From Teichococcus aestuarii (GTDB lineage Bacteria; Pseudomonadota; Alphaproteobacteria; Acetobacterales; Acetobacteraceae), in the NCBI RefSeq assembly GCF_003116135.1, contig NZ_PDOA01000004.1, positions 1-64,000 of the forward strand: a stretch of 64,000 nt of DNA. The letters are read 5' to 3'. Numbering within the stretch: position 1 is the stretch's first letter; the number at the start of each line of letters is the position of its first letter. The notes under the pieces were generated by a model that saw only the letters and a list, made by a program, of their open reading frames with translations, ran no database searches and had not been told where the DNA came from. Shown here piece by piece: positions 52,416 to 61,676 of this stretch. Position numbers and translations under genes: made by a program.

Positions 52416-53867
52416 ATGATGCGCAACGACTCGCTGGACCCCGACGATCTCGCCACCCGGATCGGCGCGCGCGCGCCACGCTACACCGCCCTCGCCGACA
52501 GCATCTGGGAGATGGCCGAGCTGCGCTTCGCCGAGCACCGCTCCGTGGCGGCGCAGATCGCGCTGCTGGAGGCGGAGGGCTTCCGCGTCACGCGCCGCGT
52601 CGCCGGGCTGGAGACGGCCTTCATGGCCGAGGCGGTGGTGGGGCAGGGCGGCCCTGTCATCGGCTTCCTCGGCGAGTTCGACGCGCTGGCGGGGCTGAGC
52701 CAGGAGGCCGGCAACCCGCGGCCCGCGCCGCTGGTGGCGGGCGGCAACGGCCATGGCTGCGGCCACCACTTGCTCGGCACCGGCGCCATGCTGGCCGCCG
52801 CGGCGGCGCGCGACATGCTGGCGGCCGAGGGCCTCTCCGGCACCATCCGCTACTATGGCTGCCCGGCCGAGGAGGGCGGCTCCGGCAAGACCTTCATGGC
52901 GCGGGAGGGCGTGTTCGACGACCTCGCCGCCGCCATCTGCTGGCACCCCGGCACCTATGCCGGCGTCATGTCGAACCTGACGCTGGCCAATTTCCAGGTC
53001 TATTTCCGCTTCCGGGGCCGCCCCGCCCATGCGGCGGGCAGCCCGCATCTCGGCCGCAGCGCGCTCGACGCCGTCGAGATCATGAACATGGGCGCCAACT
53101 ACCTGCGCGAGCACATCCCCTCCGACGCGCGGCTGCACTACGCCATCACCGATGCGGGCGGCATCTCGCCCAACGTGGTGCAGGCGCGGGCTGAGGTGCT
53201 CTACCTGATCCGCTCGCCGAAGGTGGCGCAGGCCGAGGCGCTGTTCGCCCGCGTGCGCCGCTGCGCCGAGGGTGCCGCGCACATGACCGAGACGGAACTC
53301 ACCGTCGAGGTGGACAAGGCCTGCTCCGAGGTGGTGCCGAACACGGTGCTGGAGATGGCGATGCACGAGAACATCCGCCGCCTCGGCCCGCCGCGCTTCG
53401 ACGAGGAGGACCGCGCCTTCGCCGCCGCCATCCGCGAGAGCCTGACGGCCGAGGACATCGAGAGCGGCGTGGCGACCTTCGGCGCGCCGCCGGAGAGCGG
53501 CGCCCTGCCGCTGCCGGAGGAGATCCTGGCCTTCGACGGCACGCCGCGCTTCAACGCCGGCTCCACCGATGTGGGCGACGTCTCCTGGGTGGTGCCCACG
53601 GTGCAGTGCTGGGGCGCCTGCTACGCCATCGGCACGCCGTTCCACACCTGGCAGATGGTGGCGCAGGGCAGGCGGCCGGCGGCGCACAAGGGCATGGTGC
53701 ACGCCGCCCAGGCGATGGCGGCGACGGCGCTGGACGCGATCCGCGACCCGGAGATGCTGGCCCGCGCGCGGGCGGAGCTGACCCGCCGCACCGGCGGCCG
53801 CCCCTATGCCTGCCCGATCCCGCCCGGGGTGGTGGCGCCGCCGCTGCGTGCGCCCCGCGCCGGCTGA
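52416..53867 (+). CDS. M20 family amidohydrolase, AbgB-like
   Basis: The 483-residue protein resembles the AbgB subunit of p-aminobenzoyl-glutamate hydrolase and related indole-3-acetyl-amino-acid hydrolases: GFLGEFDALAGLSQEAGN, GHGCGHHLLGTGAM with metal ligands, PAEEGGSGKTFMAREG with the catalytic Glu, WHPGTYAGVM and GSTDVGDVSWVVPTVQ, and the late His in AHKGMVHAAQ. AbgB can act without a nearby AbgA, and none is present here. Two ATG codons in tandem (52416, 52419) can start it. A GNAT gene follows after ten bases. Confidence 0.92.
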   Translation: MMRNDSLDPDDLATRIGARAPRYTALADSIWEMAELRFAEHRSVAAQIALLEAEGFRVTRRVAGLETAFMAEAVVGQGGPVIGFLGEFDALAGLSQEAGNPRPAPLVAGGNGHGCGHHLLGTGAMLAAAAARDMLAAEGLSGTIRYYGCPAEEGGSGKTFMAREGVFDDLAAAICWHPGTYAGVMSNLTLANFQVYFRFRGRPAHAAGSPHLGRSALDAVEIMNMGANYLREHIPSDARLHYAITDAGGISPNVVQARAEVLYLIRSPKVAQAEALFARVRRCAEGAAHMTETELTVEVDKACSEVVPNTVLEMAMHENIRRLGPPRFDEEDRAFAAAIRESLTAEDIESGVATFGAPPESGALPLPEEILAFDGTPRFNAGSTDVGDVSWVVPTVQCWGACYAIGTPFHTWQMVAQGRRPAAHKGMVHAAQAMAATALDAIRDPEMLARARAELTRRTGGRPYACPIPPGVVAPPLRAPRAG

Positions 53868-53877
53868 GGGGCGCGGC

Positions 53878-54423
53878 ATGCCCTCCCCGCTGCCGGCGCT
53901 GCGCACCATCCGCCTCGCGCCCGCGGCGGAGCGGCACCTGCCGGAGATGGTGGCGATCTTCAACGACATCGTCGCCCACACCGATGCCGTCTACACCGAG
54001 ACGCCGGACACGGCGGAGCGGCGCGCCCTGTGGTGCGCGCAGCGCCACGCGCAGGGTTACCCGGTGCTGGTGGCGCTGGGGCCGGGCGGGGCGGTGCTGG
54101 GCTTCGCCAGCTTCGGCGATTTCCGCGCCGCCTGGCCGGGCTTCCGCCACAGCGTGGAGCATTCCGTGCACCTGCGCGCCGATGCGCGCGGCCACGGGCT
54201 GGGCGGCGCGCTGCTGGCGGCGCTGGAGGAGGAGGCGCGGGCGCTCGGCAAGCACGCCATGCTCGCCTCGATCGACGCCGCCAACCACCGCTCCATCCGC
54301 ATGCATGAGCGGCTGGGCTTCGCGCGCGTGGCGCTGATGCCGCAGGTGGCCTGCAAGGCCGGCCGCTGGCTCGACCTGGTGATGATGCAGAAGCTGCTGG
54401 GCGAGGGGCCGCCGCCGCCCTGA
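53878..54423 (+). CDS. GNAT acetyltransferase, phosphinothricin N-acetyltransferase-like
   Basis: The 181-residue protein has the PAT-type signature IFNDIVAHTDAVYTETPDT, FGDFRAAWPGFRHSVEHSVHLRADARGHGLGGAL for acetyl-CoA binding, and NHRSIRMHERLGFARVALMPQVACKAGRWLDLV. It is a paralogue of the protein at 26367-26858 and adds a longer N-terminus and a Pro tail. It is ten bases after the AbgB-like gene, so it may acetylate an amine released by that hydrolase, which is inference from position. Confidence 0.88.
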   Translation: MPSPLPALRTIRLAPAAERHLPEMVAIFNDIVAHTDAVYTETPDTAERRALWCAQRHAQGYPVLVALGPGGAVLGFASFGDFRAAWPGFRHSVEHSVHLRADARGHGLGGALLAALEEEARALGKHAMLASIDAANHRSIRMHERLGFARVALMPQVACKAGRWLDLVMMQKLLGEGPPPP

Positions 54424-54440
54424 GGCGCGCGGCGGCCCGC

Positions 54441-54498
54441 CAGGCCCCAGATCATGCAGGCCCCAGATCACGCAGGCCTCAGATTATACAAGCCTCAG
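54441..54498. repeat. 16-bp tandem repeat, 3.6 copies, running into a stop codon
   Basis: Units CAGGCCCCAGATCATG, CAGGCCCCAGATCACG and CAGGCCTCAGATTATA lie at 54441-54488, then a partial CAAGCCTCAG to 54498. The last unit covers the stop codon of the DUF4394 gene at 54495-54497. It fills most of the gap after the GNAT gene. Confidence 0.8.
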
Positions 54499-55283
54499 GG
54501 CATGGCGGCGATGTCGAGGATCTCGGCCTGCGGCAGCCGCGCGACGGCGCCGAGCGGCGTCGCCGCGCCGCTCTCCAGCGAGACGGTGTGCAGCGTGCCG
54601 CCGGCCAGCAGCCAGGCGGTGTTGCCCGGCGCGCCGCCGCCCTGGCCGGTGCTCAGGATGTCGAAGGCCACGCCGGCGGGCAGCGAGGCGGCGATCTCGC
54701 CCTTCGGCTGCTGCACGCCGTCATTCGGCGGCGCCTGCAGGTTCAGCCGGCGCAGCAGCGTGTCGATGGTGTAGAGCGCGGTGGATTGCGTGCCGGCCAC
54801 GCTGTTGGTGTAGGCGCCGGCGACGATGCGCGGCGCCGTCTCGCCATAGGGGCCGGGCTGGTACTTCAGCGTGCCGTCGCGCGTCACCGCGCCGGTGTCG
54901 GGGTGGATGCGGAAGTTCACGCCGCCCATGCCCATCAGGCGCAGCCGGTCCGCCGCCGGGTTGAAGTCCACCACCGCGCGGCCGCCGGACTCGAACGTCT
55001 CCGAGAGGCGGCTGACGGCGGTGGCCTGGCCCGTGGCGGCATCCAGCGTGACGATCTGCCCGCCCTCCGTCACGCCGTAGAGCCGGCCATCGGCGGGGCG
55101 GACGTCGATGCCGAGCAGCCGCCCCTCCACGCCGCGCACCATGACGGGGGCGCTGGCGGCGCGGCTTTCCGTGTCGATCCGCACCAGCCGGTTGTCGGCG
55201 GTCAGGCCGACCAGCGTGGCGGCCGAGGCGGGGGCGGCCATGGCCAGGCCGGCGGCGAGCAGGGCGGGAAGGCTGTTGCGCAT
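54495..55283 (-). CDS. exported DUF4394 beta-propeller protein
   Basis: The 262-residue protein has a signal peptide (cleavage near ASAA at 19-22) and the DUF4394 pattern: LVGLTADNRLVRIDTES, GIDVRPADGRLYGVTEGGQI, VDFNPAADRLRLMGMGGVNFRI, HPDTGAV, and TTLYTIDT-like TALYTIDTLLRRLNLQAPPNDG. The family is predicted to be a beta-propeller and is exported; its role is unknown. Its stop lies in the 16-bp repeat. It is downstream of the sigma/anti-sigma pair on the same strand after 95 bp, so it may be part of that regulon. Confidence 0.85.
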   Translation of the reverse strand: MRNSLPALLAAGLAMAAPASAATLVGLTADNRLVRIDTESRAASAPVMVRGVEGRLLGIDVRPADGRLYGVTEGGQIVTLDAATGQATAVSRLSETFESGGRAVVDFNPAADRLRLMGMGGVNFRIHPDTGAVTRDGTLKYQPGPYGETAPRIVAGAYTNSVAGTQSTALYTIDTLLRRLNLQAPPNDGVQQPKGEIAASLPAGVAFDILSTGQGGGAPGNTAWLLAGGTLHTVSLESGAATPLGAVARLPQAEILDIAAMP

Positions 55284-55378
55284 GCGCGTCACTCCACGGG
55301 TGCGGCGGCCGGGCTGGCCGCCTCTGCCCGCGCTACGGCGCGGCGCGCCCGCTGGATGCGGGGCGCGCGAAAAAAACC

Positions 55379-56104
55379 TCAGCTTCCGGTGGCGGGGGCG
55401 AGGCGGCCGATGAACTGGATCGGCCCGCTCGGCCGGGCGTAGGGCGAGCCGCCCGGCGGCTCCAGCGTGATCTCGATCAGCATCCCCGGCTGCGGCGTGA
55501 TGGCACCGGGGGAGACGCTGATGCGCCCCTCGGGCGGGATCAGCCCGAGCGAGGTGGGCGCGGTGGCGCCGGGCGGCAGCGCCCAGAGCTGCAGCACGCG
55601 GTCCGAGGCCACGGGGCGGGGGTTCAGCGCGGCGAGCCGCAGCCCGCCGCCCTCGGCCTCCACCAGCCAGGCGGGCTGGTCCTGCTGGGTCAGCAGCACG
55701 GTCATCAGCCGCGCCGGCGCCTCCGGGGCGGGCCGCAGCAGCAGGAAGGCGGCGAGGCCGGCGGCCAGCGCCGTGCTGCCCATCGCCCAGCCGCGCCACA
55801 GGCCGGAAAGGTCGGGCCGCGCGGGGGCGGGCTGCCGGAGCGGGACGATGGTGGCGGCGGGTGCGGCGACGGCGGGGGGCAGCGCCGCCTCGATGCGCGA
55901 CCAGAGTCCCTCGGGCGGCGCCTCGGGCGGGGCGAGGGCGGCGAGCGGGGCGAGGCGCGCCTCCCAGCGCTCCACCGCCGCGCGCAGCGCCGCGTCCTGC
56001 GGCAGCGCCGCCTCCACGGCGCGGGCTGCGCCGGCCTCCAGCGTGCCGAGCACGTATTCGCCGGCCAGCGCCTCGCGCTCCGCCTCGGGGATGGCGCCGC
56101 TCAT
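55379..56104 (-). CDS. anti-sigma factor, RskA/RsmA-like with C-terminal RskA domain
   Basis: The 241-residue protein has an N-terminal anti-sigma segment (EREALAGEYVLGTLEAGAARAVEAAL, as in zinc-free anti-sigma domains), one transmembrane helix around MGSTALAAGLAAFLLL, and a periplasmic RskA domain with LQLWALPPGATAPTSLGLIP and EPPGGSPYARPSGPIQFIG. It is expected to hold the ECF sigma factor encoded just upstream, with which it overlaps by ATGA. Release probably needs a periplasmic signal or proteolysis. Confidence 0.9.
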   Translation of the reverse strand: MSGAIPEAEREALAGEYVLGTLEAGAARAVEAALPQDAALRAAVERWEARLAPLAALAPPEAPPEGLWSRIEAALPPAVAAPAATIVPLRQPAPARPDLSGLWRGWAMGSTALAAGLAAFLLLRPAPEAPARLMTVLLTQQDQPAWLVEAEGGGLRLAALNPRPVASDRVLQLWALPPGATAPTSLGLIPPEGRISVSPGAITPQPGMLIEITLEPPGGSPYARPSGPIQFIGRLAPATGS

Positions 56105-56658
56105 GCCAGGCACCCCCGCAACTGCAGCAGGCCGCGCCGGATCCAGCCCTTCACCGTGCCCAGCGGCAGTTCCAGCCGCGCCGCGATCTGCGCGTGGGAG
56201 AGGCCGTGCACGAAGGCCAGCACGATGCCGTTGCGGCGGCTCTCCTCCAGCGCGAGCAGGCATTCGCGCAGGCGGCGGCCCTCCTCGCTGGCGGCCACCC
56301 GCTCCAGCGCGGCGGGCGGCACCGGCGTGTCGCCGAGGCCGGGATCGTCGGTCGGCATCTCGCGGCCGCGGCGGCGGGCGAGGTCGAGCGCGGCGTGGCG
56401 GACGATGCCGGCCAGCCACGCCTCCGCCGCGCCGCGCGCCGGGTCGAACTGCGCGGCGCGGGCGGCCAGCTTGAGGAAGGCGTCGTGCAGCGCGTCCGCC
56501 GCCATCTCGCGGTCGCGCAGGATGGCGTTGGCGACGCCGAACAGCCGCGCCGCCTGCCGGTCATAGACGCCGCGCAGCGCCGCCTGCTCGCCGCGCGCCA
56601 CGGCGGCGATCAGGGCGGGCAGGGTGGCGTCCTCGGCCGGGGCGGCGCCGTCGCGCAC
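56101..56658 (-). CDS. ECF RNA polymerase sigma factor (SigK/RpoE-like)
   Basis: The 185-residue factor has region 2 (YDRQAARLFGVANAILRDREMAADALHDAFLKLA), region 2.4 (WLAGIVRHAALDLARRR) and region 4 (LRECLLALEESRRNGIVLAFVHG, LSHAQIAARLELPLGTVKGWIRRGLLQLR). The GTG start at 56658 directly abuts the glcB stop codon (TGAGTG), so translation may be coupled to glcB. It overlaps the anti-sigma gene downstream. The likely regulon here includes the sigma/anti-sigma operon and the exported DUF4394 protein. Confidence 0.92.
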   Translation of the reverse strand: MRDGAAPAEDATLPALIAAVARGEQAALRGVYDRQAARLFGVANAILRDREMAADALHDAFLKLAARAAQFDPARGAAEAWLAGIVRHAALDLARRRGREMPTDDPGLGDTPVPPAALERVAASEEGRRLRECLLALEESRRNGIVLAFVHGLSHAQIAARLELPLGTVKGWIRRGLLQLRGCLA

Positions 56659-58815
56659 TCAGGCGGCGGCCTTCGCCTCACGGCGGCGGCGGTGCAGGAC
56701 GAACTCGGTGTAGCCGTTGGGCTGCGTCGCGCCCTCGAACACCAGGTCGCAGGCGGCGCGGAAGGCCACGCCGTCATAGGCCGGGGCCATCGGGCGGTAG
56801 GCGGGGTCGGCGGCGTTCTGCTGGTCCACCACCGTCGCCATGCGCTTCAGCGTCTCCTCCACCTGCGCCTTCGTCGCCACGCCGTGGCGCAGCCAGTTGG
56901 CGATGTGCTGGGCGGAGATGCGCAGCGTCGCGCGGTCCTCCATCAGCCCGACATCGTTGATGTCCGGCACCTTGGAGCAGCCGACGCCCTGGTCGATCCA
57001 GCGCACCACATAGCCCAGGATGCCCTGGGCGTTGTTGTCGAGCTCCGCCTGCACATCGGCCGGCGACCAGTTGCTGTCCGACAGCGGGATGGTGAGGATC
57101 TCTTCCAGCTTGCCGCGGGCGCCGCCCTCGGCGATCTCGGCCTGACGCTTGGCCACGTCGATCTCGTGGTAGTGCAGCGCGTGCAGCGTGGCGGCGGTGG
57201 GGGAGGGCACCCAGGCGGTGTTGGCGCCGGCCTTCGGGTGGCCGACCTTCTGCTCCAGCATGTCGGCCATCCGGTCCGGCATCGCCCACATGCCCTTGCC
57301 GATCTGCGCCCGGCCGCGCAGCCCGCAGGCCAGGCCGGTGTCGACGTTCCATGCCTCGTAGGCCTTGATCCAGGCCGTGCCCTTCATGTCGTTCTTGCGC
57401 AGCACGGGGCCGGCTTCCATGGAGGTGTGGATCTCGTCGCCCGTGCGGTCGAGGAAGCCGGTGTTGATGAAGGCGACGCGCGCGCTGGCGGCCTGGATGC
57501 AGGCGCGGAGGTTGACGGTGGTCCGCCGCTCCTCGTCCATGATGCCCATCTTGAGCGTGTTGGGCGCGAGGCCGAAGGCGTCCTCGATGCGGGCGAAGAG
57601 GTCGTTGGCCCAGGCCACTTCCTTCGGCCCGTGCATCTTCGGCTTGACGATGTAGACCGAGCCGGCGCGGCTGTTCATCCGCCGGCCGCGCAGGTCGTGC
57701 AGCGCGATGGCCACGGTGGTCAGCGCGTCGAGGATGGTCTCGGGCGTCTCCTGCCCGTCCAGCATCACCGCGTCAGTCATCATGTGGTGGCCGACATTGC
57801 GGACCAGCATCATCGAGCGGCCATGCAGGGTGAGGCTGCCGCCCTCGGGGGTGGTGTAGGCGCGGTCCGGGTTCAGGCGGCGGGTCACCACCTTGCCGCC
57901 CTTCTCGAAGCTGGCCTCCAGGTCGCCCTTCATCAGGCCGAGCCAGGCGCGGTAGACCTCCACCTTGTCGGCGGCATCGACGGCGGCGACGGAATCCTCG
58001 CAATCCATGATGGTGGAGAGGGCGGATTCGAGGACGACGTCGGAGATGCCGGCGGGGTCGTCGCGGCCGATCGGGCTGGCGCGGTCGACCACCACCTCGA
58101 TGTGCAGGCCGTTGTTGCGCAGCAGGATGGCCGAGGGTGCGTCCGCCGCGCCGGTGTAGCCGGCGAACCGGGCGGAGTCGCGCAGCGCCGTGGCGCCCTC
58201 GGAGAGGCCCACCACCAGCACGCCGCCCACCACGGAGAGGGAGGAGACATCCGACCAGGAGCCGCCCAGCAGCGGTGCCGCCTCGTCCAGCACGGCGCGG
58301 GCGCGGGCAATCACCTTCTCGCCGCGGGCGCGGTTGAAGCCGCGGCCGGGGGCGAGCTCGCCCTCCTGCGGGATGGCGTCGGTGCCGTAGAGCGCGTCGT
58401 AGAGGCTGCCCCAGCGGGCATTGCCGGCGTTCAGCGCGTAGCGCGGGTTGTTCACCGGCACCACGAGCTGCGGCCCGGCGATGCTGGCGATCTCGGGGTC
58501 CACATTCTCGGTGGTGACGCTCACCGGGCCGGGATCGGGCAGCAGGTAGCCGATCTCCTCCAGGAAGGCGCGGTAGGCGCCCGCATCCACCGGCTTCGCG
58601 GGGTGCGCGCGGTGCCAGGCGTCGATCTTCGCCTGGAGCTCGTCGCGCTCGGCCAGCAGCGCGGCGTTGCGCGGCCCCAGCTCGGCCAGGATGGCGGCAT
58701 AGGCGCCCCAGAAGGTCTCCGGCATCACGCCGGTGCCCGGCAGCGCCTCGGCCTCGATGAACGCCTTCAGCTCGGACGCGACGTCCAGCGATCCGATCCG
58801 TTCCCGACCCGCCAT
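56659..58815 (-). CDS. glcB: malate synthase G
   Basis: GlcB condenses glyoxylate with acetyl-CoA to malate. The 718-residue protein is close to the 723 of E. coli GlcB. Catalytic segments are [12 protein letters not shown] (Arg), [20 protein letters not shown] (Glu), [16 protein letters not shown] (base Asp) and [14 protein letters not shown], with the C-terminal plug region ending in [13 protein letters not shown]. It allows growth on C2 compounds or glycolate. It sits alone behind its own promoter, and the sigma/anti-sigma genes follow with no gap. Confidence 0.97.
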   Translation of the reverse strand: MAGRERIGSLDVASELKAFIEAEALPGTGVMPETFWGAYAAILAELGPRNAALLAERDELQAKIDAWHRAHPAKPVDAGAYRAFLEEIGYLLPDPGPVSVTTENVDPEIASIAGPQLVVPVNNPRYALNAGNARWGSLYDALYGTDAIPQEGELAPGRGFNRARGEKVIARARAVLDEAAPLLGGSWSDVSSLSVVGGVLVVGLSEGATALRDSARFAGYTGAADAPSAILLRNNGLHIEVVVDRASPIGRDDPAGISDVVLESALSTIMDCEDSVAAVDAADKVEVYRAWLGLMKGDLEASFEKGGKVVTRRLNPDRAYTTPEGGSLTLHGRSMMLVRNVGHHMMTDAVMLDGQETPETILDALTTVAIALHDLRGRRMNSRAGSVYIVKPKMHGPKEVAWANDLFARIEDAFGLAPNTLKMGIMDEERRTTVNLRACIQAASARVAFINTGFLDRTGDEIHTSMEAGPVLRKNDMKGTAWIKAYEAWNVDTGLACGLRGRAQIGKGMWAMPDRMADMLEQKVGHPKAGANTAWVPSPTAATLHALHYHEIDVAKRQAEIAEGGARGKLEEILTIPLSDSNWSPADVQAELDNNAQGILGYVVRWIDQGVGCSKVPDINDVGLMEDRATLRISAQHIANWLRHGVATKAQVEETLKRMATVVDQQNAADPAYRPMAPAYDGVAFRAACDLVFEGATQPNGYTEFVLHRRRREAKAAA

Positions 58816-58958
58816 GCGCGCTGCTCCTTCCCAGGATTTGTGCGGGCCGGCGGTCATGTGCCGGCCCAGTCTCGTCTGGACGGCAGTTAACCCGCATCCC
58901 GGCCAACGGCAAAGGGGCCACGGCAAGGCGGCTCGCGGCGAGGGGGCGAATACGCGAA

Positions 58959-58987
58959 AGGCGCCCCGCCGGGGGGGCGGGGCGCCT
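58959..58987 (-). terminator. hairpin downstream of the small exported protein gene
   Basis: A perfect 12-bp stem, AGGCGCCCCGCC (58959-58970) with 58976-58987, has a 5-nt loop. On the minus strand it lies 36 bp after the stop at 59024 and is followed by TTCGCGTATTCG. It likely terminates that gene before the glcB promoter. Confidence 0.6.
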
Positions 58988-59023
58988 GGTCGCTGTCGGG
59001 GGGAGGGCGCTGCGCCGGGGGGA

Positions 59024-59350
59024 TCAGCCGGCGAAGGGGGCGGGCACGTTGTCCTGCGCCGAGGCGCTGTTGCCCACCGGGCCGGGGATGCGGCCGCGCG
59101 GGCCATGGGCCACGCTCGTGCTCACCGGAACGGCCTGGGGGTTGCCGCTGGGCGAGGCGCTCTGGCCCACATTGGCCGGCAGGCCGCGCTCGGAGGCCTG
59201 CGTCGTCGCCATGGAGTAGGCGAAGGGGCTGCCGGTGATGGGGGTGTTGTTCACGTTGTCGAACAGGTCGGCCGCCATCGAGAGGCCGGGGGCGGCCACC
59301 GTCAGGCCGGCGGCCAGGAACAGGGCGCGGAAGGCGGAAACGTTGCGCAT
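59024..59350 (-). CDS. small exported protein of unknown function
   Basis: The 108-residue product has a signal peptide ([21 protein letters not shown], cleavage near residue 27) and a short disordered mature part rich in Ser, Gly, Pro and Asn ([37 protein letters not shown]). I do not recognise a family. I chose ATG 59350 since GAGAGACACGATC precedes it; 59365 is possible. Upstream is an AT-rich promoter with a 16-bp perfect palindrome, so expression is probably controlled by a repressor. Confidence 0.7.
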   Translation of the reverse strand: MRNVSAFRALFLAAGLTVAAPGLSMAADLFDNVNNTPITGSPFAYSMATTQASERGLPANVGQSASPSGNPQAVPVSTSVAHGPRGRIPGPVGNSASAQDNVPAPFAG

Positions 59351-59403
59351 GATCGTGTCTCTCATCTCGTGTGTTGCTCAGGCTCTGGCGGGGTACCCCG
59401 CCG

Positions 59404-59434
59404 TTGACGAGAGAGATATACCGATCGGTATACT
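59404..59434. promoter_or_regulatory. divergent promoter with a 16-bp palindromic operator (TetR-like)
   Basis: TATACCGATCGGTATA at 59417-59432 is a perfect palindrome of the kind bound by TetR-family repressors. On the minus strand it lies between CTGACA and a TATATC/TATCTC -10. On the plus strand TTGACG (59404-59409) and TATACT (59429-59434) flank it with a 19-bp spacer. A further CCGATCGG core occurs at 59462-59469. No TetR gene lies in the window. Targets would be the small exported protein and ggt. Confidence 0.7.
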
Positions 59435-59609
59435 GTCAGAACCCCTTTAAAATCGATAGTGCCGATCGGTTCAAGTGATAGGTCGGCGCCTTCCCGCACC
59501 GCCGGCGCAGCCCACGGCTCAGGCCAGGGGGGGATTGCCGCCGCCCGCCGATGGGTGGAGGCTGACGCGCGCAGAGCCCCAGCAGAGCCCCAGCCAGGAT
59601 GCCCGCGCC

Positions 59610-61199
59610 ATGACCCTCTCCTACGCGCCGCCCGCCTACACCACCCAGCACTGGCAGGTGACCAAGCCCGCCGCGCGCGGCGGGCGCGGCATCGTCGCCA
59701 GCCAGAGCCGGGCGGCGGCGGATGCCGGCGTGGCGGTGCTGGAGGCCGGCGGCAACGCGGCGGATGCCGCCGTGGCCACCGCCTTCGCCCTGGCCGCGAT
59801 GGAGCCGTGGAACTCCGGCCTGGGCGGCATCGGCTTCGCGCTGGTGCACAAGGCCGGCAGCCCGGCGGCGGAGCTGGTGGATTTCGGGCCCGTCGCCCCC
59901 GCCGCCAGCGACCCGGCGGACTACCCGCTGACGGGGCGGATGAAGCAGGACCTGTTCGCCTGGCCGGAGGTGCAGGGGGACCGCAACATCCATGGCCCGC
60001 TCTCCTTCGCCATCCCCTCCTCGGTGGCGGGCTACGCCACGCTGGCCGAGCGCTTCGGCAGCGGCATGGCGCTCTCCGAGCTGCTGGGGCCGGCCATCGC
60101 GCTGGCCCGGCGCGGCCTGCCGCAGGACTGGTACACCACGCTGAAGGTGGCCAACTCGGCCAAGGTGCTGCGCCTCTACCCCGAGAGCGCGCGCATCTAC
60201 CTGCCCGACGGCCTGCCGCCCGTGGCGCCCTACCAGGGCGCGCCCGGCTTCTTCCCGCTCGGCCGCCTGCCGGAGACGCTGGAGCGGCTGCGCGACGCCG
60301 GCTGGCGCGACTTCTACGAGGGCGAGATCGCCGCCTCCATCGCGGCCGACGTGGCGGCGATGGGCGGGCGCCTCTCGGCCGCCGACCTCGCCGGCTGCCA
60401 GGCGCGCATCCGCCCGGCGCTCAGCATCCCCTGGCGCGGCGGGCTGGTGCTGCAGGGGGCGGGCGGGCTGACCGCGGCGCCCACCCTGGCCCGCGTGGTG
60501 GCGGAGATGGCCCGGCTGGACCCCGGCGCCACGCCGGACGCCGCCTGGTTCAGCGCCCTCTCCAAGACCATGCGCGCCGCCTATGCCGAGCGCCTCGCGG
60601 GCCTCGGCGCCGCCGCGCCGCCGCCCGAGCCGGCCGAGACCTGCACCACCCACCTGACCGTGGTGGATGCCGCGGGCAACATGGTGGCGATGACCACCAC
60701 CCTGCTCTCTTCCATGGGCAGCCGCGTGGTGCTGCCCGGCAGCGGCGTGCTGATGAACAACGGCATGATGTGGTTCGACCCGACGCCCGGCTCGGCCAAC
60801 GCCATCCGCCCCGGCGCGCGGCCGCTGTGCAACATGTGCCCGGTCACGGTCTCGGACGGGACGGGGCCGGTGATGGCGCTCGGCGCCTCGGGCGGGCGGC
60901 GCATCCTGGCCTCGGTCTACCAGATGCTGGCCTTCGCGCTGGATTTCGGCATGGCGCCGGAGGCGGCGGCGCACCACCCGCGCATCGACGTCTCCGGCCC
61001 CGACGCCACCACCGCCGACCGCCGCCTGCCGGCCGACACGCTGGCGGCGCTGGAGGCGCAGGGGGGCCTGACCACGGTGGAGCACGCCGTGCTGCCGGTG
61101 AACTTCGCCTGCCCCAACCTGATCGCCCGCGAGGGCGAGGGCTTCGCCGGCATCAGCGACGTGATGACGCCCTGGTCGGCGGCGGTGGCGGCGCGCTAA
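59610..61199 (+). CDS. ggt: gamma-glutamyltransferase family protein
   Basis: The 529-residue protein is an Ntn-hydrolase of the gamma-glutamyltranspeptidase family. Large-subunit signatures are GGRGIVASQSRAAADAGVAVLEAGGNAADAAVATAFALA and NSGLGGIGFALVH; the self-cleavage site is TCTTHLTVVDAAGNMVAMT, with Thr in TTH as nucleophile; then SRVVLPGSGVLMNNGMMWFDP and GASGGRRI. No signal peptide is evident, unlike E. coli Ggt, so this may be a cytoplasmic GGT-like acylase. The start at 59610 is chosen by homology; 59475 would add a Pro/Gln-rich leader. It ends tail-to-tail with the coiled-coil gene, overlapping three bases. Confidence 0.88.
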   Translation: MTLSYAPPAYTTQHWQVTKPAARGGRGIVASQSRAAADAGVAVLEAGGNAADAAVATAFALAAMEPWNSGLGGIGFALVHKAGSPAAELVDFGPVAPAASDPADYPLTGRMKQDLFAWPEVQGDRNIHGPLSFAIPSSVAGYATLAERFGSGMALSELLGPAIALARRGLPQDWYTTLKVANSAKVLRLYPESARIYLPDGLPPVAPYQGAPGFFPLGRLPETLERLRDAGWRDFYEGEIAASIAADVAAMGGRLSAADLAGCQARIRPALSIPWRGGLVLQGAGGLTAAPTLARVVAEMARLDPGATPDAAWFSALSKTMRAAYAERLAGLGAAAPPPEPAETCTTHLTVVDAAGNMVAMTTTLLSSMGSRVVLPGSGVLMNNGMMWFDPTPGSANAIRPGARPLCNMCPVTVSDGTGPVMALGASGGRRILASVYQMLAFALDFGMAPEAAAHHPRIDVSGPDATTADRRLPADTLAALEAQGGLTTVEHAVLPVNFACPNLIAREGEGFAGISDVMTPWSAAVAAR

Positions 61200-61579
61200 T
61201 CCGCCCGGAAGCTCTCCGGCCGCTCGACGCCGAGTTCGTGGCCCTTGGCGTCGAAGGCGGCCTCGTAGACGGCGGTGAGGCGGGTCTTGGGCGTGCCGTC
61301 GGCATAGTGGGCGCCGGTCGGGATGTTGGCGGCCTCCGTGCCGATGGCGGCCAGCTCGGTCGCCTGCGCGGCCAGCCCCTCGGCGTGCATCATCTCCAGC
61401 AGCAGCCGCGCCTCGGTCTGCGCCAGCTGCTCCTCCAGCGTGGCGATGCGCCGCTCCCGCGTGGCCAGCGTGTCGCGCAGCGCGGTGGCCCTGCGGGCCA
61501 GCGCCTCGGCCGCCTCTTCCAGCGCCTGCAGCACCGGCCGGGCGGCGAGGGCGATGGGGGTGGGGTTCGCGTCGGGCAT
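61196..61579 (-). CDS. hypothetical coiled-coil protein
   Basis: The 127-residue protein has a long amphipathic helix (residues 10-80, Ala/Glu/Leu/Arg with heptad spacing) and a short C-terminal part with TGAHYADGTPKTRLTAVYEAAFDAKGHELGVERP. I do not recognise a family. It faces ggt and overlaps its end by four bases. Codon use matches real genes nearby. Confidence 0.6.
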   Translation of the reverse strand: MPDANPTPIALAARPVLQALEEAAEALARRATALRDTLATRERRIATLEEQLAQTEARLLLEMMHAEGLAAQATELAAIGTEAANIPTGAHYADGTPKTRLTAVYEAAFDAKGHELGVERPESFRAD

Positions 61580-61676
61580 CCGGACCTCTTGCCGATGGTG
61601 GGGCGGGCGGAGGCATAGAGCAGACGCCCGCCGGGTGGGAACACCCGCGCGGGTGACGATGTGCGGCGGGGCGCCC

